Assembly: GCA_021732415.1 (NCBI GenBank)
Contig: JAKFVC010000047.1
Coordinates: forward strand, 102,830-166,829
Direction of reading: 5' to 3'
Length of the DNA: 64,000 nt
DNA from: Planctomycetaceae bacterium
GTDB taxonomy: Bacteria; Planctomycetota; Planctomycetia; Planctomycetales; Planctomycetaceae
Every line of letters begins with the position of its first letter. The stretch's first letter is position 1. The notes beneath the pieces were generated by a model. It saw nothing but the letters and a program-made list of their open reading frames with translations. It had not been told where the DNA came from and did not search any database. The translations under genes and the position numbers were made by a program. Shown piece after piece: positions 19,488 through 29,324 of this stretch.

Positions 19488-20306
19488 CTAGCCGACGCAC
19501 TCGCGAATCAATTTCAACACAGGTTCTGCAAAGTGCAAATTGGTGGCGACCGCGTTGCCGGTGCGGATCGATGCGACGCCTTGCCAATCGGTGAAATGAC
19601 CGCCTGCCCCCTGAATCACGGGGAGCAATGCCGCCAGGTCCCAGACGTTGATCAGCAGATCAACCATGATGTCGGCACGACCCGTCGCCACCAGCAGGAA
19701 GCCGTAGGCATCCCCCCAGGTGCGGGTGACTCGGCACGATTTTTCCAAGTGATCATAGATGCCGCGGGCTCCCCCGCCGATCCGATTGAACTTGTTGACT
19801 TCCGTAACCACGAACGTCGCTTCCGCAAATTTTTCGGTCGACGACACGCGAGCCCGCACGGGTTCTCCATCGCCAACGGCAAACCAAGTCTGCCCGCCCA
19901 TCGCAGCGTAGACGATTTCTCCGGTGGCCGGCGCATAGATCACGCCGATTAGGGGTTGTTCGTCCTTGAGCACCGCCACCAGCGTGGTATATAGGGGCAC
20001 TCCGGCGATAAAACTCTTCGTCCCATCGATCGGATCCAGCACCCAGCGATAGGGCGACGTCCCAGGCTTCTCGCCCAGTTCCTCACCGAGGATCGCGTCA
20101 TCGGGAAAGTTGGCCGAGATTTCGTCGCGCAGCAGGGTCTCGGAATGACGATCGGCCGCGGTCACCGGCGAACCGTCCCCCTTCCGTTCGACTGCGATGG
20201 TAGATCGGAACCATGCCAACGTTGAAGCTCCAGCGCGACGGGCGGCACCAACAGCCAGATCAAGCCGAGCTTGGGTTTCTGGATCGAGAACTGGGGAATC
20301 GAGCAT
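19488..20306 (-). CDS. hisN: Histidinol-phosphate phosphatase, HisN/inositol monophosphatase family
   Basis: A 272-residue inositol-monophosphatase-fold enzyme. Metal-site motifs are G-E-E-L-G-E near 70, D-P-I-D-G-T-K-S-F (residues about 91-99) and W-D-L-A-A-L near 221. The segments P-L-Y-T-T-L-V-A-V, T-W-G-D-A-Y-G and G-R-A-D-I-M-V-D match the HisN-type subgroup, which removes phosphate from L-histidinol phosphate in histidine synthesis. No other his gene is nearby, so inositol- or nucleotide-phosphate activity cannot be excluded from sequence alone. It is convergent with the radical SAM gene. Confidence 0.85.
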   Translation of the reverse strand: MLDSPVLDPETQARLDLAVGAARRAGASTLAWFRSTIAVERKGDGSPVTAADRHSETLLRDEISANFPDDAILGEELGEKPGTSPYRWVLDPIDGTKSFIAGVPLYTTLVAVLKDEQPLIGVIYAPATGEIVYAAMGGQTWFAVGDGEPVRARVSSTEKFAEATFVVTEVNKFNRIGGGARGIYDHLEKSCRVTRTWGDAYGFLLVATGRADIMVDLLINVWDLAALLPVIQGAGGHFTDWQGVASIRTGNAVATNLHFAEPVLKLIRECVG

Positions 20307-20588
20307 AAAAGTGGCAGACCCTTTGACAAAGCAATATTGAATTCAATCCAGGCGGTACCGTGCGCGCCCGCGAATTGTCGCGACCGAGTCCCGCAGAATC
20401 AACAGATGCACCCATTCGCCGGCCCCACCCTGGCTGGCATCCAATCGCAGATTAAGATATGACAGCGGATGAGTTGTCGTACGAATCAAGTGTCGCGTAT
20501 TTCGATTCGTTTATTTCTCATTGCGGTTGCCTTCTGGGTCTACCAGGTGCATCCCACGGTAGCGTTGCCCGGCACGTGAGTTGTTCTG

Positions 20589-20999
20589 ATGAAAACCAGA
20601 CCCAAACAATCCAAGCCGCCTGCTCGCCAGAGGTTGGCTGCGACAGCACCGAGCGTCACCGCCCCGCGTCGTCGTGCCACTGCGGCGCGGTCGCCCGTGC
20701 CGGCCCCGAAAGCGCCAGGTTCGCAATGGACATTTCTGACGAACCATTCGCACGTGCTCATTATTTTGGCTCGTAACCCCTCCGTCGTGCTGCGCGAAGT
20801 GGCACTGCAAGTCGGAATTACCGAGCGCGCCGTGCAGCGGATTGTTGCAGACCTGGAAGCCGTCGGTGCGATCAAACGCGAAAAGATCGGCCGCCGGAAT
20901 CAATACCAGATCCAAGGCAACCAGAAACTACGGCATACTGTCGCGTCCCATCGGACAATTGGTGAGCTCCTCGCCTTCATCGATCATCCCGATGCCTGA
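20589..20999 (+). CDS. Small winged-helix transcriptional regulator
   Basis: A 136-residue protein. The first 45 or so residues are basic and rich in Ala, Pro and Arg with no expected fold. Residues 46-115 form a MarR/ArsR-like winged helix: [27 protein letters not shown] as the helix-turn-helix, and R-R-N-Q-Y-Q-I as the wing. This matches a small stand-alone family seen in actinobacteria and planctomycetes. The target is not known, and no obvious partner is adjacent; the efflux operon begins about 690 bases downstream. ATG 20589 has only a weak ribosome site. Confidence 0.75.
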   Translation: MKTRPKQSKPPARQRLAATAPSVTAPRRRATAARSPVPAPKAPGSQWTFLTNHSHVLIILARNPSVVLREVALQVGITERAVQRIVADLEAVGAIKREKIGRRNQYQIQGNQKLRHTVASHRTIGELLAFIDHPDA

Positions 21000-21687
21000 T
21001 GCCTTCTGGCAGCTGACAGTGCTCGCCTGTTCCGGTCGGTATTGGTGCTCAGCCCAAGCTTGAGGTTTTGTTAGAAACCAGTGCTGGAATTGGCATTGCG
21101 TGTGCATTATCGCCATCGTGTCCCAAAGCAATCCGCACAGTTGCTTCAGAACTTACGATGACCTCTGGTTGTGGTGGCTCGCAATTCATGATGCAGAAAA
21201 ATGTTACGGCATTTTGGCAAAGAAGTTTGCGGCTCCAAGGAAAGTGCGTTGACCGTGTGGAAATCTTCCTGAGTGCAGGCAGGTGGATAAAAATTGGTCA
21301 CGAGTCTCACCGAGCCGGAAACGTTCCATGTTGCCCTGACGGGGGTTCGCTGGTGGATCAATAGTTGGGATTCTGATTGCAGAGTATCGGGCCATCTTGC
21401 TCGTCCGCAATCAACAGGTGGTCAAATGAAGCCATCTCCCCGTGAACTCGCTTGGCTCAGCTGAATTCTTCGTAATCAATTGTGACGGATCATGAAACAA
21501 GTTGCAGACTGAAGGATACACGACTAATACTACGCGACATTTTTGTCATGACACATAATTCGCACTGTGATCTACAGAGCGCTGCTGTGCATGGCGGAAT
21601 CAGCCGCAGCGAATGTGCAAACACGTGACATCTCAATTGGTTTGGGGCGACCCGCGCACTACCGCCCATTTTACGGACGAAAGTACT
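21000..21687. other. Long intergenic region before efflux operon
   Basis: These 688 bases contain only short ORFs without recognisable protein character on either strand. Composition is lower in GC than the flanks. It presumably carries the promoter of the efflux genes. No repeat family or RNA gene was recognised. Confidence 0.45.
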
Positions 21688-22779
21688 ATGAAAAACACTG
21701 CCATCAATACCCTCGTCATCGCGACGATTACCCTGTGTCTGTCTGGATGCAACACACATAAAGAAGAGCATCATCACGAGGCTCATAAGATTGTGGCGAC
21801 GACCCCTCAATCGAAGCCTGTGACGATTACTCAGCGATATGTCTGTCAGATTCGCTCGCAGCGCCATATCGAGGTGTGTGCCTTAGAGCGAGGGTACTTG
21901 GAGGAAGTTAAAGTCAAAGAGGGACAGCTGGTGAAGGCCGGCGAGGAGCTCTTCACGATCATCCCAGTTCTCTATCAGACCAAACTGGATGCGGAAAATG
22001 CTGAGGCGCGCGTCGCGGAGATGGAGTGGAAATTCAGCAAGACCTTGTTCCAGAAGAAGGTCATTTCAGAGAATGAAACGATGTTGCTGGAAGCGAAGAT
22101 GGCCAAGGCCAAGGCCAAAGCGAGCCAGGCTGAGGCAGAGTTGGCCTTCACGAAAGTGAAAGCCCCGTATGACGGCATTATTGACCGCCTTAAGCATCAG
22201 CACGGCAGCCTCGTGGAAGAAGGGGCGAAGCTGACCACGTTATCTGATAACAGCGTCATGTGGGTCTATTTCAATCTCCCCGAAAAGGATTATCTCGAAT
22301 ACATGACCGATTTGAGCAAGCACAAGGAACTGAAAATCGAACTCGAACTGGCGGGTGAGAAGAAGTTCAATCACCTCGGCACCATCAACGCGATTGAGGC
22401 GGAGTTCAATAACGAGAACGGAAACATCCTCTTCCGCGCCGATTTCCAGAACCCGGACCGCTTGCTCCGCCACGGTCAGACCGGGACCCTGCTGATCAGT
22501 CACGTGGAAAACGACAATATCGTCATTCCTCAGCGTGCAGTGTTCGAGATTCTGCAGAAGCGATACGTGTACGTTGTGGACAAGGATCACGTCGCACATC
22601 AGCAAGAAATTGACGTCAAGAACGAGATGGAAGACCTCTATGTCATCAAGAATGGCTTAGGCGTCAAAGACACGATCGTGCTTGAGGGAATTCTGCAGGT
22701 TCGCGACGGTGAAAAAGTGGAATTCGAAGACCGCAAGCCAGCAGAGGTGGTCGCCAACCTGAAATACCACGCGGAATAG
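21688..22779 (+). CDS. RND efflux periplasmic adaptor lipoprotein
   Basis: A 363-residue membrane fusion protein (HlyD/AcrA type). The signal has lipobox L-S-G-C (Cys21), followed by a His-rich stretch (H-K-E-E-H-H-H-E-A-H). The order is: lipoyl-like half motif G-Y-L-E-E-V-K-V-K-E-G-Q-L-V-K-A-G, an alpha-hairpin of about 70 residues rich in Ala, Lys and Glu, the second lipoyl half A-P-Y-D-G-I-I-D, a beta-barrel domain, and a membrane-proximal domain with V-I-P-Q-R-A-V. It would link the inner-membrane pump at 23019 to the outer-membrane factor at 27435. ATG 21688 is chosen for the signal peptide; the open frame back to 21613 does not look coding. Substrates are unknown. Confidence 0.92.
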   Translation: MKNTAINTLVIATITLCLSGCNTHKEEHHHEAHKIVATTPQSKPVTITQRYVCQIRSQRHIEVCALERGYLEEVKVKEGQLVKAGEELFTIIPVLYQTKLDAENAEARVAEMEWKFSKTLFQKKVISENETMLLEAKMAKAKAKASQAEAELAFTKVKAPYDGIIDRLKHQHGSLVEEGAKLTTLSDNSVMWVYFNLPEKDYLEYMTDLSKHKELKIELELAGEKKFNHLGTINAIEAEFNNENGNILFRADFQNPDRLLRHGQTGTLLISHVENDNIVIPQRAVFEILQKRYVYVVDKDHVAHQQEIDVKNEMEDLYVIKNGLGVKDTIVLEGILQVRDGEKVEFEDRKPAEVVANLKYHAE

Positions 22780-22820
22780 GCCGCTGCGTTGTCCTTATTC
22801 AAGTTTCGAAAAGATTGAAG

Positions 22821-22915
22821 GTATGAGAGTGCGAGTGTGTGAGGGTATGAGAGTAATGAAAAGTCCAATCGAGTTCAGGATGCCCTCTTACTCCGTTACT
22901 CTCGCACTCTCATAC
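22821..22915. repeat. Inverted repeat between adaptor and pump genes
   Basis: GTATGAGAGTGCGAG (22821-22835) is the reverse complement of CTCGCACTCTCATAC (22901-22915). The left side also repeats GTATGAGAGT directly. It lies inside the 239-base gap of the efflux operon and may lower expression of the downstream genes. Confidence 0.7.
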
Positions 22916-23018
22916 TCTCGGACACTTTCGATTGCATAAACATCAGTTGAAACAGCTCAAGTGTAGTGACATTTAGAACCCTGCCCGCACTCTTCAAGCC
23001 CCCCACGCAGATCGAATC

Positions 23019-26000
23019 ATGTTCTCACAATTTCTCCGCCGCCCGGCGCTCGCGATCGTTATCTCGATCATCATCTTGTTCCTGGGAGGGTTGTCGATCA
23101 AGACCCTCCCTATCTCCCAGTTTCCCTCGGTCGCACCGCCGAGCGTGGTTGTCACGGTGGCTTACCCTGGCGCCAGTGCGAATGTGTTGGTCGACTCGGT
23201 ATTGGTCATCCTGGAGCAAGCCATCAACGGCGTTCCGGATATGCGTTATATGGCGTCGGCCGCGACCAGTGCCGGCGAGGCCACGATCCAGATCGTCTTC
23301 GAACCGGGCACCGATCCGAACGTCGCGGTCTTGAACGTGCAGAACCGTATTCAAACGGTGAAAAACAGACTCCCACCGCTGGTGGAGCGTGAAGGCATCA
23401 TCGTCATGCAGGCGATGACGAGTATGTTGATGTATGTCAACATTTACAGTACGGACAAGAACCACGACCAGAATTTTCTCTACAACTACACGTTCGTTAA
23501 TCTTCTGCCTGAAATCAAGCGCGTTCGCGGTATCGGTAGTGCCACCATTCTGGGAAGCCGCCAGTATGCCATGCGCGTCTGGCTGAATCTCGATCGCATG
23601 CGGGCCTACAAGCTGGGCTCTGATGATATTATGAAGGCGATCGGCGATCAGAGCATGATCGGTTCGCCCGGACGACTCGGCCAGGCGACGGGTAAAACGT
23701 CGCAAACGGTGGAGTACGTACTCACCTGGGTCGGACGCTATAACAAGCCAGAGCAGTACGAAGAAATCATTATCAAGAAGAACTCCGATGGGCAGCTGCT
23801 GCGGCTCAAGGACGTTGCCAAAGTCGAACTGGGACCATCCTACTATAACATTTACTCGGACATTAACGGTAATCCTTCTGCGGCCATTGTGCTCAAGCAG
23901 TTACCCGGCACGAACGCCGCGACCGTCATCGAAGAAGTCAAGGAGCTACTGGAAGAAGTCAAGGAGAAGTCATTCCCGCCGGGGATGACCTTCGAAGTGA
24001 GCTATGACGTGTCGAGCTTCCTGGAGGCGTCCATCGAGCAGGTGCTGCATACATTGCTCGAGGCCTTCATCCTAGTGTCCCTCGTGGTCTACCTGTTCCT
24101 GGGAGATTGGCGTTCCACGCTGATCCCGACGCTGGCCGTTCCCGTATCATTGATCGGGACATTCTTCTTCCTGCAGTTACTGGGCATGTCGATCAACCTG
24201 ATCACGCTGTTTGCCCTCGTGCTGGCCATCGGCGTCGTGGTCGACGACGCCATCGTGGTGGTGGAAGCGGTCCATGCCAAGATGCACGAGAAGCACCTGT
24301 CGCCCTATCTGGCTACGAAAGAAGTCGTCAATGAGATCAGCGGAGCCATTATCGCGATTACGCTGGTGATGACGGCGGTGTTCGTGCCCGTGACCTTCAT
24401 GACGGGGCCGGTCGGTACCTTCTACCGCCAATTCGGTATCACGATGGCCACATCGATCGTGCTCTCCGGCGTCGTCGCCTTGACGCTGACGCCGGTGCTC
24501 TGTGCGATGATTCTCAAGCCTCACACCGGTCCTAAGAAAATACGCGGACCGCTGGCGCTGTTTCTGCATCTATTTGATCGTATGGTCGAGAAGGTCACTG
24601 GAGGGTACGCGGCGTTTCTGCGGCCGATTGTGACACGCCGCTTTCTGACGTTGGGGATCATCGGGGGCTTCTGCTTTGCGATCTATGTCGTGAACACGAA
24701 GTTGCCGGCGGGCTTCATTCCGCTCGAGGACCAGGGCATGATCTATGGGATCATCCAGACGCCACCCGGTTCGACGATCGAATACACGAACGCCAAGTCT
24801 CAAGAACTGCGTGCGATCGCGAGAAAGATTGATGGAGTCAATTCGGTCTCCTCATTGGCCGGCTATGAAGTTCTCACCGAAGGCCGCGGCTCGAATGCGG
24901 GAACCTGTCTCATCAACTTAAAGCCCTGGTCGCAGCGGAAGATGACTTCTAAAGAGATCATCTCGCAGCTGGAGCACGACTGCAGCATCATGTCCAACGT
25001 GAAGCTGGAGTTCTTCGAGCCGCCGGCTGTACCGGGCTTCGGTGCCGCGGGCGGATTCTCTTGCCGCGTCCTGGATAAGACCAACTCGACGAACTACAAG
25101 CAGTTGGGTGAGGTGACCGACAAGTTCATGAAGACCCTGGCGAAACGCAAAGAGGTGAAAGGCCTGTTCACATTTTTTGCGGCGAACTACCCGCAATACG
25201 AGCTCGTCGTGAACAACGACATGGCGATGCAGAAGGGCGTCTCGATCGCCGACGCCTTGAACAACCTCTCCATCGTGGTTGGCAGTACCTGGGAACAGGG
25301 CTTCATCCGCTTCGGCCAGTTCTACAAGGTGTTCGTCCAGGCCAATCCCGAGTTTCGACGGTACCCGGAAGATCTGGAGAACATGTTCGTCAAAAACGAT
25401 AGTGGCGATATGGTCCCCTACTCTTCGTTCATGTCGATTAAGAAGCAGCAGGGTTTGAACGAAATCAACCGGTATAACCTCTATCTGTCGGCGGCCATTC
25501 AAGGCGCACCCGCCCCAGGGTATAGCAGTGGTGAAGCCATCCAGGCCATCAAGGAAGTTGCGGCCGAGACGCTGCCTCGCGGTTACGACGTCGGTTGGGA
25601 AGGCCTCTCCTTTGACGAAGCCAACAAGGGAAATCTGGCGATCTACATATTCCTGGTCGTCGTGATCTTCGTGTATCTGGTGCTGGTCGGGCAGTATGAA
25701 AGTTTCATCCTGCCGCTGGCAGTTATCCTGTCGCTGCCGGTTGGAATTTTCGGATCGTTCGCATTCCTGCAGCAGATGGGCCTGGCCAACGACGTTTACT
25801 GCCAGATCGGTCTGGTCATGCTGGTCGGTCTGCTGGGCAAGAACGCCATCTTGATCGTCGAGTTTGCGGTGCAACGACATCACGAAGGCATCAGCCTGAA
25901 AGAAGCCGCGATTGAAGGGGGAAAGCTCCGCTTCCGCCCGATTCTGATGACCTCGTTCGCCTTTATCGCGGGTCTGATTCCGCTGGTGCGAGCCAGTGGC

Positions 26001-26216
26001 CCGGGTGCCATCGGCAACCGTACCATCGGGACGACCGCGGTCGGTGGAATGTTGATCGGTACCGTCATCGGGGTCCTGGTGATTCCAGGCCTGTACTACC
26101 TGTTTGCTCAGTTGGCCGAACGGGGCGGCAAATTCATCCAGGACGAGGTGGATGAACCGCTGAGTGAAACCGTCGAGCACCACCCCCATTTGCCTACTGA
26201 CGAACACCACTTGTAA
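23019..26216 (+). CDS. RND multidrug efflux pump, AcrB/HAE1 type
   Basis: A 1065-residue inner-membrane proton-driven transporter of normal family length. The N-terminus F-L-R-R-P-A-L-A-I-V is the typical first membrane segment of HAE1 pumps. Proton-relay residues are present: the Asp pair in V-V-V-D-D-A-I-V-V-V-E in TM4 and the Lys in L-L-G-K-N-A-I-L-I-V-E in TM10. Two large periplasmic loops (about residues 35-330 and 560-860) match the porter and docking domains. The C-terminal tail carries D-E-V-D-E-P-L-S and a His-rich end (E-H-H-P-H). It works with the adaptor at 21688 and the outer-membrane factor at 27435. The substrate cannot be predicted. Confidence 0.95.
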   Translation: MFSQFLRRPALAIVISIIILFLGGLSIKTLPISQFPSVAPPSVVVTVAYPGASANVLVDSVLVILEQAINGVPDMRYMASAATSAGEATIQIVFEPGTDPNVAVLNVQNRIQTVKNRLPPLVEREGIIVMQAMTSMLMYVNIYSTDKNHDQNFLYNYTFVNLLPEIKRVRGIGSATILGSRQYAMRVWLNLDRMRAYKLGSDDIMKAIGDQSMIGSPGRLGQATGKTSQTVEYVLTWVGRYNKPEQYEEIIIKKNSDGQLLRLKDVAKVELGPSYYNIYSDINGNPSAAIVLKQLPGTNAATVIEEVKELLEEVKEKSFPPGMTFEVSYDVSSFLEASIEQVLHTLLEAFILVSLVVYLFLGDWRSTLIPTLAVPVSLIGTFFFLQLLGMSINLITLFALVLAIGVVVDDAIVVVEAVHAKMHEKHLSPYLATKEVVNEISGAIIAITLVMTAVFVPVTFMTGPVGTFYRQFGITMATSIVLSGVVALTLTPVLCAMILKPHTGPKKIRGPLALFLHLFDRMVEKVTGGYAAFLRPIVTRRFLTLGIIGGFCFAIYVVNTKLPAGFIPLEDQGMIYGIIQTPPGSTIEYTNAKSQELRAIARKIDGVNSVSSLAGYEVLTEGRGSNAGTCLINLKPWSQRKMTSKEIISQLEHDCSIMSNVKLEFFEPPAVPGFGAAGGFSCRVLDKTNSTNYKQLGEVTDKFMKTLAKRKEVKGLFTFFAANYPQYELVVNNDMAMQKGVSIADALNNLSIVVGSTWEQGFIRFGQFYKVFVQANPEFRRYPEDLENMFVKNDSGDMVPYSSFMSIKKQQGLNEINRYNLYLSAAIQGAPAPGYSSGEAIQAIKEVAAETLPRGYDVGWEGLSFDEANKGNLAIYIFLVVVIFVYLVLVGQYESFILPLAVILSLPVGIFGSFAFLQQMGLANDVYCQIGLVMLVGLLGKNAILIVEFAVQRHHEGISLKEAAIEGGKLRFRPILMTSFAFIAGLIPLVRASGPGAIGNRTIGTTAVGGMLIGTVIGVLVIPGLYYLFAQLAERGGKFIQDEVDEPLSETVEHHPHLPTDEHHL

Positions 26217-26455
26217 GAAGCTGAATGCCGGAACGGGGAGATGGGAAAGCTCGGCCGGAGCCTTGCCCTCCATGGGCCGCCATAGCCTGAGAAATGAATT
26301 ATATTTTGTTCGCCGTAGTGTCTTAGATTGACACAAGTGGCATCGCGAGAACTTATAATCATTTCGGGCCAGCTGTCCGATCGACGAGCAATTCAGGGTT
26401 TTCTATTGAAGGCCGGCGAGAGATTTTCGCCACTGAAGAAGTCTGACACTCTCCC

Positions 26456-26848
26456 ATGAATTCGGAAGACTCTATTCGCGAAGTCCGTAAGAAATATCGA
26501 CTGCTCGGTCAGGTTTTGAACGAGCTGCAACGCCGTCATTGGGCCGCGAAGGAAGCGTTGCAGCTTGGACGCGGCGGAATTGCCGTTGTCAGCAAAGCTC
26601 TGCGAATTTCTCCCAACACCGTCAAGCGGGGCATTCAAGAAATCTCCACCGGCCAGGCTGACGCACATCTACTGGCGATCACTCGTATCCGCAAACCAGG
26701 CGGTGGCAGAAAGTCAAATACCACATCCCAGGATCTCTCTCCGGAATTCGATTCCCCTCGGGCGGACTCCAAACCCGAGTCTGCAGGGGAGCCCCACGCA
26801 ACGATCCATGATGATAGCGGCGACCAGACCTGCGGCAGGCAGGGTTGA
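26456..26848 (+). pseudogene. ISAzo13-type transposase, N-terminal remnant
   Basis: A 130-codon ORF whose first 85 residues match the N-terminus of ISAzo13-family transposases: R-R-H-W-A-A-K-E-A-L-Q-L-G-R-G-G-I (L-W-A-A-x-E-A in intact ones), a helix-turn-helix with V-S-K-A-L-R-I-S-P-N-T-V, and R-I-R-K-P-G-G-G-R-K. After this the frame becomes unrelated and stops; the catalytic part (several hundred residues) is missing and was not found downstream in other frames. No terminal inverted repeats were recognised. It marks an old insertion between the pump and its outer-membrane partner. Confidence 0.65.
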
Positions 26849-27274
26849 TCTCCTCTGATCGATCGCCACATCCTCGCTCAGACATTCTTCATTGCCCGCC
26901 CCCTTTTGCACCAGGCGGATAGCTCATCGGTCTCGCCATTTGGCGACCTCACGGCGATCTGTCGCGTATCACTTGCCGGCTTGTACTGCAGCGCACCCAA
27001 TCCATCATCTCAGGACGATTGCATCACCCTTCCGACGACATCCGGCCAGCTTTGCGCGCTATGATTTTCAGATCCTCTACCGGCTCGGAAAAGACATTAC
27101 ACTACTGCCCATAAGGGCATGTGTTGGTTCACTTGCGATGCTTCAGGTGTGATCCATCACATGCGAAGTCTATGCCGGAATGCATACTTTTGCGTACCGA
27201 CTCGTCAAGTTATTTAGACTTTTCCGTGTTAAGTGGCTTAGGGTTTTGCGTTACGTCTTCTTAGTCGATGAATC
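26849..27274. other. Degenerate intergenic region in efflux locus
   Basis: About 430 bases with no recognisable gene. It lies between the transposase remnant and the decayed pump tail and is probably debris of the same rearrangement. Confidence 0.4.
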
Positions 27275-27460
27275 GAGTGCGGGCCAACCTGAATCAGCGA
27301 ACCCTCGATCTGCGCCAGGATCGTAATCGATGGGATGCTGGCCGGGACCCGTGACGGGGTCGTTCGAATGTGCGACCTCCATCACTTGTTGGGCAAGGCT
27401 GCCGGCAAGCACAAATTCATCAAGGATGAGACGGATGAACCTCTTCTTAAAATTCTCGGA
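27275..27460 (+). pseudogene. Relic of an RND pump C-terminus
   Basis: From 27335 one frame reads G-M-L-A-G-T-R-D-G-V, then H-H-L-L-G-K-A-A-G-K, then K-F-I-K-D-E-T-D-E-P-L-L. This aligns with the tail of the intact pump at about 26046-26163 (G-M-L-I-G-T-V-I-G-V, then F-A-Q-L-A-E-R-G-G-K-F-I-Q-D-E-V-D-E-P-L-S). The DNA also matches around AAATTCATC and GGATGAACC. Upstream, GTGCGGGCCA resembles GTGCGAGCCA of the pump but in another frame, indicating a frameshift. The outer-membrane factor's ATG (27435) lies inside the D-E-P-L region of the relic. Confidence 0.55.
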
Positions 27461-29126
27461 CACGACGCGTCGACGGGCTTTTTCGACCGCGGTTATTTGC
27501 AGCCTCATGACGGTACTGCCGTCCTGTCGGATCCCGGGCCTCCGATCGCCTGACGCGACGCCCAATCTGCCCGACAGCTTCAATGGCGTGGCCAGCCCCG
27601 ATAACTCGGCGAACGCCAGCATTGAAGAGTTCTTCCCAGATCCGATGCTCGTTAGCCTGATCCATCAGGGCCTGTCTGGCAATCAACAATTGAAGATCCT
27701 GGGTGAAGACATCCAGATTGCCAACAACGAAATCCTGAAGAAAAGCGGTACATACCTGCCGTTCGTGAACTTCGCCAACAGGTCGAGTCTGGAAAAGCCC
27801 AGCGCGTACACTCCGCTGGGAGCCGTCGACGACCAACTGTTTTCACCCAACGGTCACCACTTTCCGACCCCGTTGCCCAATTTCATGGTGGCCGCAAATC
27901 TGTCATGGCAGTTGGACGTCTGGCGGCAGTTACGAAATGCCAGAGACGCGGCCAACCTGCGGTACCTCGGCACCATTGATGGACGGAACTACGTCGTGAC
28001 TCGGCTGGTTGCCGAGATCGCCGAAAATTACTACACCCTGCTGGCACTCGACAGAACCATCGAAAACCTGGATCGGATCATCATCCTGCAGGAGGAAAGT
28101 CTCATCAAGGCCGAGGCCAAGCGAGATTTTGCCTTGGGGAATGATCTGGCTGTCCAGCGTTTCAGGGCAGAGGTTCGCAAGAACCAGAGCCAGAAGCTGA
28201 TCGTCCGGCAGCAGATTATCGAGGCCGAGAACAAGATCAACTTCCTCTGTGGCCGTTTCCCACAGACAGTCGAACGCTCGGCGGAATTCTACAATCTGGC
28301 TTTGCCGCCACTGGCCTTGGGCGTCCCTACTGACATGTTGATGAATCGGCCCGATGTCCGACAGGCCGAACGCCAACTGGAAGCAGCGGGACTCGACGTG
28401 CTGGTTGCCAAAGCGAACTTCTACCCGAAGTTCAACATCTCGGCCGGTGTTGGATATGAAGCGTTCAACGCCAAGTACCTGATCAGAACACCTGAATCAC
28501 TCATCTACGGAGTGGCTGGCGATATCGTCGCGCCGTTGATCAATAAGCGGGCCATCCGGGCCGACTACATGTCTGCGAACGCCATGCAACTGCAAGCCGT
28601 CTATGACTACCAGCGGACCGTCCTTAACGCGTTCACTGAAGTCATCAACCGGATCAACAAGGTGCAAAACTACAGCGAGAGCCTCGAGGTCAAGAAGCAA
28701 CAATTGGATGCCCTCGAGAAATCTGTCGAGAGAGCCACCGATTTGTTCGTGAATGCCCGCGTCGACTACATTGACGTCCTGCTCGCCCAGCGTGACCTCA
28801 ATGACGCGAAAATCGTCTTCATCGACACTAAGAAAGAGCAGTTATCCGCCATCGTCAATACCTATCAGGCCCTCGGCGGCGGCTTGATCTCCTTTGAATA
28901 TCCCGACGGAAACTACACACCGAACGGATCTATGCCTATCCAATACGGCGATCCACAACCACAACAAGGTGGCATCGGGGTGCCGCCGGTGCTCGAACCA
29001 CTGCCACAGCTTCCCGAACAGGTGCCAGCGGCCCCGACCGAAGCCCCAGGGGAACCTCGACAAGTGCCGCCCGAACCGAAGGCAGCAACACCGGAACCCA
29101 AACCAGCCGACGACAAAAAAGAATGA
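27435..29126 (+). CDS. Outer-membrane efflux lipoprotein, TolC/NodT type
   Basis: A 563-residue outer-membrane factor. The signal R-R-R-A-F-S-T-A-V-I-C ends in lipobox L-P-S-C (Cys31), as in OprM/NodT lipoproteins. Two repeated outer-membrane-efflux halves follow, with Y-Y-T-L-L-A-L-D-R-T-I-E-N-L, L-P-P-L-A-L-G-V-P-T-D-M-L, N-R-P-D-V-R-Q-A-E-R-Q-L and V-D-Y-I-D-V-L-L-A-Q-R-D. The last 75 residues form an extra Pro/Gln/Glu-rich tail that standard members lack. It completes the tripartite pump but is separated from the pump gene by 1218 bases holding relics. AAGGATGAG lies just before ATG 27435. The frame is open to 27330, but that region is the pump relic. Confidence 0.9.
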   Translation: MNLFLKFSDTTRRRAFSTAVICSLMTVLPSCRIPGLRSPDATPNLPDSFNGVASPDNSANASIEEFFPDPMLVSLIHQGLSGNQQLKILGEDIQIANNEILKKSGTYLPFVNFANRSSLEKPSAYTPLGAVDDQLFSPNGHHFPTPLPNFMVAANLSWQLDVWRQLRNARDAANLRYLGTIDGRNYVVTRLVAEIAENYYTLLALDRTIENLDRIIILQEESLIKAEAKRDFALGNDLAVQRFRAEVRKNQSQKLIVRQQIIEAENKINFLCGRFPQTVERSAEFYNLALPPLALGVPTDMLMNRPDVRQAERQLEAAGLDVLVAKANFYPKFNISAGVGYEAFNAKYLIRTPESLIYGVAGDIVAPLINKRAIRADYMSANAMQLQAVYDYQRTVLNAFTEVINRINKVQNYSESLEVKKQQLDALEKSVERATDLFVNARVDYIDVLLAQRDLNDAKIVFIDTKKEQLSAIVNTYQALGGGLISFEYPDGNYTPNGSMPIQYGDPQPQQGGIGVPPVLEPLPQLPEQVPAAPTEAPGEPRQVPPEPKAATPEPKPADDKKE

Positions 29127-29183
29127 CGTCGTGAGGACCGCAGCGTCGTTCTGGTTGCTTGCAGCCTGAGCAATATATGATGG

Positions 29184-29226
29184 GGTCAGGTCTCTTTGAA
29201 CGCGATCAAAGAGACCTGACCTTTTT
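29184..29226 (+). terminator. Strong rho-independent terminator
   Basis: GGTCAGGTCTCTTTGA (29184-29199) and TCAAAGAGACCTGACC (29206-29221) form a perfect 16-bp stem with a 6-base loop, followed by five T. It closes the efflux locus. Confidence 0.9.
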
Positions 29227-29235
29227 GTTTTTCCC

Positions 29236-29264
29236 TTGGATTGAAGCCACCTGCGCCATATAAA
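29236..29264 (+). promoter_or_regulatory. Sigma70-type promoter candidate
   Basis: TTGGAT (29236-29241) and TATAAA (29259-29264) are spaced 17 bases apart, 61 bases before the start at 29325. Confidence 0.4.
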
Positions 29265-29324
29265 ATGCCTGTGGCAAGTGACGGCCCCTGGTTCGATTCC
29301 AAAATCCTCGAAGGACCCCAGTGA

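Noticed and set aside
24918-26336. 472-codon minus-strand ORF opposite the RND pump
   Set aside because: Antisense shadow of a strongly conserved pump gene, His/Gln/Asp-rich as expected from reverse reading.
29184-29226. Terminator hairpin considered as a riboswitch or small RNA
   Set aside because: A simple perfect stem with a T-run; no conserved aptamer structure upstream.
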